Part shown: in pieces, positions 1 to 6,303 of the stretch | Position numbering within the stretch: position 1 is the first letter of the stretch | Layout: each line of letters starts with the position of its first letter | From: Spirochaetota bacterium | GTDB taxonomy: Bacteria > Spirochaetota > Leptospiria > Turneriellales > Turneriellaceae | Direction: 5' to 3' | Assembly: GCA_963205035.1 (NCBI GenBank) | Contig: CAUJII010000134.1 | Coordinates: 1-24,381, forward strand | DNA length: 24,381 nt | Notes under the pieces: model-generated | Seen by the model: only the letters and a program-made list of their open reading frames with translations | The model's database searches: none | What the model was told of the DNA's origin: nothing | Program-made: the position numbers and the translations under genes

Positions 1-171
1 AAATCCGCAGCAGCTATGGAAATCCGCAGCAGCTATGGAAATCCGCAGCAGCTATGGAAATCCGCAGCAGCTATGGAAATCCGCAGCAGCTATGGAAATC
101 CGCAGCAGCTATGGAAATCCGCAGCAGCTATGGAAAACCGCGACAGCTATGGAAATCCGCAGCAGCTATGA
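1..171. repeat. 19-bp tandem repeat array (about 9 units)
   Basis: The unit AAATCCGCAGCAGCTATGG is repeated head to tail from the first base. Seven perfect copies run to 133. An eighth copy with three changes covers 134-152 and a ninth with a changed last base covers 153-171. The array stops 17 bases before the hisS stop codon on the opposite strand, so it lies just downstream of hisS. The unit is not a multiple of three, so a frame crossing it cycles through three readings. Short reading frames inside it are a by-product and not credible genes. The array starts at base 1 and probably continues outside the window. Confidence 0.95.
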
Positions 172-188
172 AAAGGCGCAGCTCAAAT

Positions 189-1472
189 TCACCCAATCGG
201 CAGAATCTCTGCAGCACGGAGCTTTACTTGCTCTCCAGTGGCCAAAGTCTTCACGGGGTAGATACCACTTTTGACTTCGTCCTCACCCAAGATTAGAACC
301 CGCGTAATTCCTTTTTTCTCCGCTTCTTGAAACTGTTTACCGAGTTTGCCCGCGCCCAAAGACACCTCGACAGCCAAGCCTTGCGTGCGCAGAGTTTGCG
401 CAAGTTTCAAGGCTTCGGTGCCGAGTCCCGTATCGAGAAGCGCGATGAAAAGATCCACTCTGCGAGGAATATCGTCTAAGAGCTTATGCGTGCGCAGAAA
501 GTCTTCGAGCGTGACATCGCCCATGCCGAAGCCGACTGCGTTCAGGGTCTCTTTGGCAAAAGCTCCGACTAAGTTATCGTAGCGGCCGCCGCCAAAAAGA
601 CTGCGCCGGTTTTCGGGGTGTGTGTCGAAAACCTCGAAGACGAGTCCGGTGTAGTAATCAAACCCGCGCACGACAGAAGGGTCGTACTCGACAAATGGGA
701 GAAGCCCCAAGGACGAGAGATTTTGCAGCATATCGAGAATATACGCCGAGCCTTCCAGATGCGGTTTCTTCTTTAGATAGTCCTCTTTACCGTTCAGGAA
801 CTCCTCGAGTTCCTGCGCTTGCGTCTCGCTCACTCCTTCTGCTTTGAGAAGTTCGTTATACGCTTCGCGTTTGAGCTTTGCACGCTTATCTAAGATTCGC
901 GCCACAGCAGGCCATTTCTCTTCTGCCAGCCGTAGTTCATTTTTGAAGACGGCATTCAAAATGCTGCGGTGCGATATATACACCTTAAAATGTGTATCGG
1001 TCGCACCGTACGCTCTGAGTAAATCCACCGCAAGATTCAAAATTTCCAAGTCGGCCAAGCTCTCTGTCGCGGCACCAAAAATATCGCAGTTGAGCTGCCA
1101 GTGCTCGCGGAGCCTTCCTTTGCCGGGCTGTTCGTAGCGCCACACGTTGGGTATCGAATACCAACGTATCGGCTTGGGTGTTTCGTGAAAGCGCGCGGCA
1201 ACCATGCGCGAAACAGTGGGAGTCATTTCAGGACGCAGCGCGACTTTGCGTTCGCCTCGGTCGACAAACGAATAAATTTGCTGGCTGACAATTTCTTCTG
1301 AGGTTTTCGCAAGGTAGATGTCGATGGGCTCGATAATCGGCGCGTCGATTGGATCGAACCCATAGCGACGCACGGTCTTATGCATCACGGCAAACATCGC
1401 CTCGCGAAAGCGCATGTCCGCCGGATAAAAATCGCGCGTGCCTTTGTAGGGTTGTGTAGAAAGGGGTTGCAT
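189..1472 (-). CDS. hisS: Histidine--tRNA ligase
   Basis: This cytoplasmic class II aminoacyl-tRNA synthetase charges tRNA-His with histidine. The 427-residue product has the usual family length. It opens with the KGTRDFYP segment of the family (residues 10-17). Class II motif 2 is at about 111-133 (WRYEQPGKGRLREHWQ), the histidine-binding signature VVRGFDYYTG is at 267-276, GGGRYD at 294-299 and the motif 3 region GFGMGD at 314-319. A C-terminal anticodon-binding domain begins near residue 335. The gene starts 21 bases after the gatA stop, so the two are probably co-transcribed as a translation pair. No strong Shine-Dalgarno sequence precedes the ATG. The stop codon lies 17 bases from a tandem repeat array. 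The family assignment is secure. Confidence 0.96.
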   Translation of the reverse strand: MQPLSTQPYKGTRDFYPADMRFREAMFAVMHKTVRRYGFDPIDAPIIEPIDIYLAKTSEEIVSQQIYSFVDRGERKVALRPEMTPTVSRMVAARFHETPKPIRWYSIPNVWRYEQPGKGRLREHWQLNCDIFGAATESLADLEILNLAVDLLRAYGATDTHFKVYISHRSILNAVFKNELRLAEEKWPAVARILDKRAKLKREAYNELLKAEGVSETQAQELEEFLNGKEDYLKKKPHLEGSAYILDMLQNLSSLGLLPFVEYDPSVVRGFDYYTGLVFEVFDTHPENRRSLFGGGRYDNLVGAFAKETLNAVGFGMGDVTLEDFLRTHKLLDDIPRRVDLFIALLDTGLGTEALKLAQTLRTQGLAVEVSLGAGKLGKQFQEAEKKGITRVLILGEDEVKSGIYPVKTLATGEQVKLRAAEILPIG

Positions 1473-1493
1473 AGTTAGTCGGATTTATCTCTT

Positions 1494-2912
1494 TTACAAG
1501 ACGGCGCGCTTTTGCGGAAATTCTTTCTCGACGAGCTTACCCAACGCAAAGAGCATGTCTTCTGAAAAGTTGCGGCCCTGAAGCTGCATCCCAATCGGCA
1601 AACCGTCGGACGGGCCGGGAACAGAGAGAGCTGGAATTCCGGCAAGGCTTGCGCCGACAGTCAGCGCGTCGGATAAATACATCTGCACAGGATCTTTTGT
1701 CTTCTCGCCAATTTTGAATGCAGGCGAAGGTGTTGCTGGCATCAAGATTGCATCGACCTTTTGGAACGCGTTGTTGTAATCTTTTTGGATAAGAGAGCGC
1801 ACCGCTTGCGCCTTGCCATAGAACGCGTCGTAGTAGCCGCTCGAGAGCGCGTATGTACCTAAGAGAATGCGGCGTTTGACTTCCGCACCGAACCCTTCAG
1901 TGCGCGATAATTCATAAAGCTCGTTCAAATTTTTCGCATCGCGCGTGCGGTGGCCATAGCGCACACCGTCGAAGCGCGCCAAGTTGGCCGAAGCCTCGCT
2001 CGTTGCGACGAGATAATAAACAGGGATGCCATATCTTTGGTTAGGCAGAGACACCGCCTCGACAGACTTCACGCGGGTTTTGAGGAAGTCGAGTGTCTTC
2101 TCAAAAGAAGCGCGCACCTCGCTTGAAAGCCCTTCGAGAAGAGCGGTGTCAAAACCAATGCGGAGCGTCTCGATTTTTCCATCCCATTTGAGGTATGCCT
2201 CGTTCGGAACCGTCGTCGAATCTTTTGCATCGTGGCCTTTGATGGCGTTGTGGATTATTTCCACATCGCCGACAGTGTGCGCCAAAGGACCAATTTGATC
2301 GAGGCTCGACGCGAACGCAACGAGGCCGTAGCGAGACACGGTGCCATACGTGGGTTTGAGGCCCGCAAGCCCACAGAATGCCGCAGGTTGTCGTATCGAT
2401 CCCCCTGTGTCGGAGCCCAACGCAACGGGGAGAAATCCCACAGCAACTGCGGCTGCAGAGCCGCCGGACGAACCCCCGGGAGCGCGTTCTAAATCAAAAG
2501 GGTTCTTGGTGACTTGAAACGCGGAGTTTTCAGTCGACGAGCCCATCGCAAATTCGTCCATGTTGAGTCGGCCCAGCGTAACGAAGCCTAATGCGTGGAG
2601 TCTCTCGATGACAGTTGCAGAATAGGGAGAGACAAAGCCATCGAGAATTTTTGAAGCGCACTGTGTTATTCGACCCTCAGTCACGATGTTATCTTTGATG
2701 CCGATGGGAACTCCGTCGAAGGGAGAAAGTGCGCGGCCTTGCGCAATGCGCTCGCCAGACTTCTCGGCCGCCGCCATCGCCTCTTTGCGTTCGACCGATA
2801 AGAACGCTTGAATTTTTGAATCGTGCTTGTCGATGGCTTGTAGCGAAGAATTCAAAAGCTCGACGGGAGTGATTTTTTTTGCCGTCAAGTCGTGCGATAA
2901 TTCGGAAAGCAT
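1494..2912 (-). CDS. gatA: Glutamyl-tRNA(Gln)/aspartyl-tRNA(Asn) amidotransferase subunit A
   Basis: GatA is the amidase subunit of the GatCAB complex. It releases ammonia from glutamine so that misacylated Glu-tRNA(Gln) or Asp-tRNA(Asn) can be amidated. The 472-residue product carries the amidase signature. The catalytic set is in place: Lys73 in PIGIKDN, the cis-Ser148 in PGGSSGGSAAA and the nucleophile Ser172 in GSDTGGSIRQPAAFCG, with the spacing of characterised GatA proteins. The length is close to the usual 480 or so. Partners gatB and gatC are not in the window. It is the first gene of a likely gatA-hisS transcript. A 10-bp inverted repeat lies in its upstream region, and no clear ribosome binding site is seen before the ATG. 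Confidence 0.96.
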   Translation of the reverse strand: MLSELSHDLTAKKITPVELLNSSLQAIDKHDSKIQAFLSVERKEAMAAAEKSGERIAQGRALSPFDGVPIGIKDNIVTEGRITQCASKILDGFVSPYSATVIERLHALGFVTLGRLNMDEFAMGSSTENSAFQVTKNPFDLERAPGGSSGGSAAAVAVGFLPVALGSDTGGSIRQPAAFCGLAGLKPTYGTVSRYGLVAFASSLDQIGPLAHTVGDVEIIHNAIKGHDAKDSTTVPNEAYLKWDGKIETLRIGFDTALLEGLSSEVRASFEKTLDFLKTRVKSVEAVSLPNQRYGIPVYYLVATSEASANLARFDGVRYGHRTRDAKNLNELYELSRTEGFGAEVKRRILLGTYALSSGYYDAFYGKAQAVRSLIQKDYNNAFQKVDAILMPATPSPAFKIGEKTKDPVQMYLSDALTVGASLAGIPALSVPGPSDGLPIGMQLQGRNFSEDMLFALGKLVEKEFPQKRAVL

Positions 2913-2954
2913 AAGAGCCGATGCGACAATTGAAACGCAGCGTAAAGAGTTTAG

Positions 2955-3011
2955 GCGGGAACTCGCGCCCCGCGTCAGCGATAAGAAAAAATTGTACCAA
3001 TGAGTTCCCGC
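2955..3011. repeat. Perfect 10-bp inverted repeat in gatA upstream region
   Basis: GCGGGAACTC at 2955-2964 is the exact reverse complement of GAGTTCCCGC at 3002-3011, with 37 bases between the arms. It sits in the divergent space between gatA and the gene at 3098. It could be an operator or a leader hairpin for gatA-hisS. No function is shown. Confidence 0.45.
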
Positions 3012-3097
3012 ACAGGTGCCCCCGAGTGGCCAGGAAATATATAAAAAAAAGATTCCAATTTTGAGGAGTTACTCCACCTTAGCAAAGGTTATTTACT

Positions 3098-3532
3098 ATG
3101 GAAAACAAACCCGATTTTGTTGCGCTGGCCCGTGATACGTATCCCAGCGATGGCTCGTTCAATCAAGAAAAAGGCGATCTCTTGTGGGCAGCTATGTTTC
3201 ACTTGAAAGAATGGCTGTTTCTCATGACGCCCAAAAGTATGGAACAGGGACAACCCTCTCTCCAGCAAATCGACGGCAATGCCTGGTATCTGGTTTTTAC
3301 CGACAGCGATAAATTACGCTTCTATGCCGAACAAAACCACAACCTCGACGCTTCGGGCAATGCGCTCTTTATGACGATGACTCCCGATAAAGCCGTCGAG
3401 TTCGCGCAGAATTGCCTCAACCTCGAAGTTTTTGGCATTCGTTTTAATGAGGGGCAAGAGTATGGCTGGTTTTCACCCATGAGAAATATTACACTCTTTC
3501 CCGATTATCTAAAGGATAAGAATCTTATCTGA
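3098..3532 (+). CDS. Hypothetical protein, possibly SseB-like
   Basis: I do not firmly recognise this 144-residue soluble protein. It has no signal peptide or membrane segment. A central stretch (WYLVFTDSDKLRFYAEQ, about residues 67-83), followed by a segment ending in GIRFNEG, resembles the SseB N-terminal fold. Proteins with that fold are often annotated as secretion- or stress-associated and have no settled biochemistry. The start is supported by AAAGG nine bases before the ATG. A short palindrome, GGAGT-T-ACTCC (3065-3075), lies just upstream. The gene is divergent from gatA and stands at the left edge of a small accessory island. The coding assignment is good; the family guess is weak. 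Confidence 0.65.
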   Translation: MENKPDFVALARDTYPSDGSFNQEKGDLLWAAMFHLKEWLFLMTPKSMEQGQPSLQQIDGNAWYLVFTDSDKLRFYAEQNHNLDASGNALFMTMTPDKAVEFAQNCLNLEVFGIRFNEGQEYGWFSPMRNITLFPDYLKDKNLI

Positions 3533-3551
3533 ATGATTTCAACAAAAGAGT

Positions 3552-3580
3552 TTGACTATTGATAGCGTATATGCTATCAT
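3552..3580 (+). promoter_or_regulatory. Sigma-70-type promoter with palindromic operator
   Basis: TTGACT (3552-3557) and TATCAT (3575-3580) are separated by exactly 17 bases. A dyad with 7-bp arms, TGATAGC (3560-3566) and GCTATCA (3573-3579), fills the spacer and overlaps the -10 box, as expected for an autorepressed toxin-antitoxin promoter. The only reading frame directly downstream is the truncated PIN fragment at 3586. Confidence 0.65.
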
Positions 3581-3585
3581 ATTAT

Positions 3586-3657
3586 GTGTTAATCGTTTTA
3601 GACACAAATATACTGTTCCAAGCCCGATACAGCCAAAACGCCCCGAATCCGTACTAA
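3586..3657 (+). pseudogene. Truncated PIN-domain toxin (N-terminal remnant)
   Basis: A GTG six bases past the -10 box opens a frame that reads VLIVLDTNILFQARYSQNA and stops at 3655-3657 after 23 codons. Hydrophobic-V-LDTN-(I/V)-L is the first strand and first catalytic Asp of PIN-domain ribonuclease toxins, in the style of the COG1569 PIN family. The remaining roughly 110 residues, with the other three acidic residues, are missing. It therefore looks like a decayed toxin whose promoter and operator survive. The identification rests on a short motif, so confidence is moderate. It is too short for routine gene callers. Confidence 0.5.
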
Positions 3658-3696
3658 CTGCCCCCCGGTGTTGCAAGAAGGAGATACCCGCCCATC

Positions 3697-3927
3697 TTAT
3701 TCATACTTCAAGATAACAGGATTAAAACCTGTAGCATGGCCAGCCGTTGCCGTCGCATCGACGCCCGTAGCGTATGTATAGATACTCGTGCCTGATTGAG
3801 ATCCCGCGACATAGACTTTTCCCGTTGAATCGGCGGTGACACCGTCAAAAGACGAACGATTGGATCCGGCACTCGTAGTTCTGGCCCAAAGCGCATCGCC
3901 ATCTGCTATTTCTTGCCAAGTAGCCAC
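3697..3927 (-). pseudogene. C-terminal fragment of a beta-propeller-repeat (SBBP-type) protein
   Basis: About 76 residues read out on the minus strand. LWARTTSAGSNRSSFDGVTADSTGKVYVAGS followed by a segment ending in PVILKYE is the pattern of the long repeat proteins annotated as SBBP or beta-propeller repeat proteins, common in spirochaetes. Each such repeat has W-A-R-T, a V-A-D-S-x-G-x-V-Y-V-A-G core and a terminal L-K-Y. The natural C-terminus and stop (3697-3699) appear intact. The rest of the protein is absent: the same frame continues without a good start to about 3958, inside the antitoxin gene, before meeting a stop. The nominal GTG at 3927 is unlikely to be a real start. I read it as a gene remnant cut by arrival of the toxin-antitoxin pair or by a deletion. 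Confidence 0.55.
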
Positions 3928-3949
3928 ATCCTTTGTAATATAGCCACAT
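3913..3949 (+). promoter_or_regulatory. Promoter and 9-bp direct-repeat operator of the Phd/PIN operon
   Basis: TTGCCA (3913-3918) and TAATAT (3936-3941) are 17 bases apart. The predicted transcription start falls at about 3948, which is the A of the antitoxin ATG, so the mRNA would be leaderless. This fits the absence of any Shine-Dalgarno sequence there. TAGCCACAT occurs at 3921-3929 and again at 3941-3949, exactly 20 bases (about two helical turns) apart and flanking the -10 box. That is a plausible pair of antitoxin-binding half-sites. Confidence 0.5.
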
Positions 3950-4241
3950 GCAAGAAGTGGGCATCAAGGCACTAAAAGACAATCTTAGTCAATATATCGG
4001 TTTAGTGCGTAAGGGCGAGATAGTCATTGTAAAAGACCGCAATGAGATTGTGGCCGAAATCCGCAAGCCGAACCAGAGCAAAGTACAAAATATCTTTATT
4101 CAAGAAGCAATTCAGAAGGGCTCCATATTACCTGAAAAGGTAAAAGGTTCGAATATTGATAAAATCCTGAAGAAATACAATAAACACAAGCTCACTGACA
4201 TTAGGCCGCAAGAAATATATGCGTCACTGAAAGATAAGTAA
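3948..4241 (+). CDS. Antitoxin, Phd/YefM family
   Basis: The 97-residue protein starts MQEVGIKALKDNLSQYIGLV, the N-terminal DNA-binding fold of Phd/YefM antitoxins, where a V-G-(I/L)-(K/R)-x-L-K-x-x-L-S-x-Y pattern is standard. It continues with GEIVIVKDRNEIVAEI, the strand pair of the same fold. The less conserved C-terminal tail (about 50-97) is lysine-rich and would wrap the toxin. It lies 6 bases upstream of a PIN-domain toxin gene, the standard antitoxin-first order. The antitoxin is expected to neutralise the toxin and repress the shared promoter. Codon use is distinctly more A/T-rich than in gatA or purF, which suggests recent acquisition. Confidence 0.85.
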   Translation: MQEVGIKALKDNLSQYIGLVRKGEIVIVKDRNEIVAEIRKPNQSKVQNIFIQEAIQKGSILPEKVKGSNIDKILKKYNKHKLTDIRPQEIYASLKDK

Positions 4242-4247
4242 CCCTAA

Positions 4248-4685
4248 ATGCTCGCTTATTTTGAGACCAGCGTTGTGCTTTCGATAGTTTTTGAAGAGCA
4301 AAGCAAGGATTCTGCGATCGCGCAATGGAAAAAATACCCAGATAAAATTACATCAAATATCACCGAAGTTGAGTGTTACAACAATTTATATAAAGCAAAG
4401 CGTATTTCCTCAAACCCAGAAAAAGAATCTTGGTTGATTGAAAAGAAAGCTGAGTTGGCGGCACTTCTCGGCGAGGTGAAATATAAGGTTCTGGACTCAG
4501 AGGTAATAGACCTTGTCAAATCCAACGAGCATCTCGCTGAAAATAGAACTTTGGATGCTATTCATGTGGGTACCGCATATTTTCTTGCCGTAAACATAAA
4601 AGAAGCGATCACAATGGTTTCATTTGATAAGGAAATTAATAAATCTTGGCAGAAGCTTGGCTTTGCGGCAGAAAATTCAATCTGA
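4248..4685 (+). CDS. PIN-domain ribonuclease toxin (VapC-like)
   Basis: A 145-residue PIN-domain protein, the toxin partner of the preceding Phd-type antitoxin. PIN toxins are metal-dependent RNases that cleave tRNA, rRNA or mRNA. The four acidic positions are visible: Glu6 in AYFETSVVL where most VapC have Asp, Glu40 or Glu42 in ITEVEC, Asp103 in RTLDAIHVGTA and Asp127 in VSFDKEI. Length is normal for VapC. The first acidic residue being Glu is a minority form also seen in some annotated PIN toxins, so loss of activity should not be assumed. It is AT-rich like its antitoxin. Its RNA target cannot be predicted. It forms a self-contained toxin-antitoxin operon just before purF. Confidence 0.85.
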   Translation: MLAYFETSVVLSIVFEEQSKDSAIAQWKKYPDKITSNITEVECYNNLYKAKRISSNPEKESWLIEKKAELAALLGEVKYKVLDSEVIDLVKSNEHLAENRTLDAIHVGTAYFLAVNIKEAITMVSFDKEINKSWQKLGFAAENSI

Positions 4686-4785
4686 TCCATCGCAAAATGC
4701 TGGCGATCTTCGAGCCAAACGTCGTGCTCTCTGAAGACAGAGACCAGAAGACGGCGTTTCCCCCCTCTTTTACTTTGCCCCGCGT

Positions 4786-4800
4786 CTCCCTCTTCGGGAG
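4786..4800 (+). promoter_or_regulatory. Small hairpin containing the purF ribosome binding site
   Basis: CTCCC (4786-4790) and GGGAG (4796-4800) form a perfect 5-bp stem with a TCTTC loop. GGGAG is the only Shine-Dalgarno-like sequence upstream of the purF GTG (4813) and lies 12 bases before it. Pairing could limit initiation. This is inference only. Confidence 0.3.
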
Positions 4801-4812
4801 TTACCCCGTACG

Positions 4813-6303
4813 GTGAATACTCCACGGCAGCCAAAAGCTCTTAACCCTCGAAATCGCTCCCCACAATACTACCCCAAAGAAGAGTGTGGCATCGTCGGGA
4901 TATTCAATCTCGAAGAAGCTGCGAATTTGGCGTACCTCGGCGCGTATGCTCTGCAACACAGAGGCCAAGAGAGTGCGGGGATTGTTTCTTCCGATGGCGA
5001 GAGACTTTATCGCTATGCGGGCAAAGGTAAAGTCGGCGACGTATTTACCCCACACAAGCTGCGTCAACTGATTGGGCGCCATGCAATCGCGCATAACCGT
5101 TACTCGACGACGGGTGCGGGGTTCTTGCGGAATGCGCAGCCGATTCGGTTTGAATCGCGGTTGGGGACGATGGCTTTAGCGCACAACGGCAATTTGACAA
5201 ACGCAGCGTCTATCCGCAAGAACCTGCAAGACTTGGGTTCGCTCTTTCAGACAACTATCGACACCGAAGTGATTAGCCACCTCGTTGCGCGTTCGCGCGC
5301 TGAAAACTTTACCGATGCTTTAATCGAGGCAATCCGACAAATCCGTGGAGCATACTCTTTGGTGGTGCTGACGCACGATACGCTTTATGCGCTGCGCGAC
5401 CCGAATGGATTTCGCCCTTTGGTTATGGGCAAGAAAGAAGACGGCTATGTGTTCGCATCGGAAACTTGCGCACTCGATATTATCGACGCGAAATATGTGC
5501 GCGATGTCGAACCGGGGGAGCTCGTCATCGTCACGCCGCATGGAGTGAAATCGCTTTTCCCTTTCGAGAAGTCATCGCAGAATCTTTGCATCTTTGAGTA
5601 TGTCTACTTCTCCCGCCCCGATTCGTTTGTCTTTGGGAAATCGGTTTATGCCTCACGCATGCGCATGGGCGAAATTCTCGCAGAAGAAGCTCCGGCGGCG
5701 GCCGATGTCGTGATTCCCGTTCCCGACTCATCCAATGTCGCGGCGCTTGGGTTTGCAAAACAGAGCGGCTTGCCCTACCACATGGGACTTATCCGTTCAC
5801 ACTATATAGGGCGTACTTTCATCGAACCCGACCAAAAGATACGAGACTTTGGTGCGAAGTTGAAATACAACGCGATTGAATCGGTAGTGAAAGATAAGCG
5901 AGTCGTCGTCATCGACGATAGCATCATGCGCGGCACGACGACACGCAAGATTGTCAAGATGCTGCGGACTGCGGGGGCTAAAGAAATACACGTTCGCATT
6001 GCGAGCGCACCGACACGCCACCCGTGCTATTATGGCATCGACATCCCGAGCCGTTCTGAACTCATTGCGGCGACGCATACGATTGAAGAAATTGTAAAGT
6101 ATCTGCGCGTCGACTCTCTTGCCTATCTTTCGCTCGACGGTATGAAACGCGCGGCGCAAGAGACTGAAGGGGGTGCTTCCAACGCAGGCTATTGCACGGC
6201 TTGCTTCGACGGCATTTATCCCGTGAGACTCGATGAAACCGAAGCGAACTACTCGAACCAAAAAGACCTCTTCAGCGAATACGAAGTCGAAGAAAACGGC
6301 TAA
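4813..6303 (+). CDS. purF: Amidophosphoribosyltransferase
   Basis: PurF makes 5-phosphoribosylamine from PRPP and glutamine, the first committed step of purine synthesis. The 496-residue product starts at GTG. Residues 1-24 would be a propeptide removed to expose Cys25 (EEC-GIVGIF), the N-terminal nucleophile of the glutaminase domain (about 25-255). The phosphoribosyltransferase domain follows, with the PRPP loop VVVIDDSIMRGTT at 364-376. Cys259, Cys405, Cys461 and Cys464 match the spacing of the four iron-sulfur cluster ligands in the Bacillus subtilis enzyme, so this is the 4Fe-4S, oxygen-sensitive type. The 24-residue propeptide is longer than the 11 residues of B. subtilis. The 3' end overlaps lpxB by 71 bases, which implies joint transcription. 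I see no purine riboswitch or PurR site. Confidence 0.96.
   Translation: MNTPRQPKALNPRNRSPQYYPKEECGIVGIFNLEEAANLAYLGAYALQHRGQESAGIVSSDGERLYRYAGKGKVGDVFTPHKLRQLIGRHAIAHNRYSTTGAGFLRNAQPIRFESRLGTMALAHNGNLTNAASIRKNLQDLGSLFQTTIDTEVISHLVARSRAENFTDALIEAIRQIRGAYSLVVLTHDTLYALRDPNGFRPLVMGKKEDGYVFASETCALDIIDAKYVRDVEPGELVIVTPHGVKSLFPFEKSSQNLCIFEYVYFSRPDSFVFGKSVYASRMRMGEILAEEAPAAADVVIPVPDSSNVAALGFAKQSGLPYHMGLIRSHYIGRTFIEPDQKIRDFGAKLKYNAIESVVKDKRVVVIDDSIMRGTTTRKIVKMLRTAGAKEIHVRIASAPTRHPCYYGIDIPSRSELIAATHTIEEIVKYLRVDSLAYLSLDGMKRAAQETEGGASNAGYCTACFDGIYPVRLDETEANYSNQKDLFSEYEVEENG

Noticed and set aside
1..171. CRISPR array
   Set aside because: The repeats are directly contiguous with no spacers and the unit is only 19 bp.
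35..296. Two overlapping plus-strand reading frames with a repeating MEIRSSYGNPQQLWKSAAA peptide
   Set aside because: They arise from a 19-bp repeat read in successive frames and run antisense into hisS. Having the same peptide in two frames is what a non-coding repeat of this length gives.
3013..3031. Short stretch resembling the 5' half of a tRNA-Ser or tRNA-Leu (GTGCCCCCGAGTGGCC)
   Set aside because: No acceptor stem partner, anticodon arm or T-arm follows. The next bases are an A-rich run. Most likely chance.
2913..3097. T-box or other riboswitch in the gatA leader
   Set aside because: No T-box sequence (TGGNACCGCG) or specifier-loop layout is visible; only a simple inverted repeat is present.
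3533..3562. Nine-codon frame MISTKEFDY starting on the stop of the preceding gene, reminiscent of a Phd antitoxin N-terminus
   Set aside because: Too short to support homology; noted only because a broken PIN toxin follows.
3533..4685. Insertion sequence or integron at the accessory island
   Set aside because: No transposase or integrase frame, no terminal inverted repeats and no target-site duplication could be found around the toxin-antitoxin genes.
4728..4743. TCTCTG-AAGA-CAGAGA hairpin after the PIN toxin gene as a terminator
   Set aside because: The stem is only 6 bp and no T-run follows.
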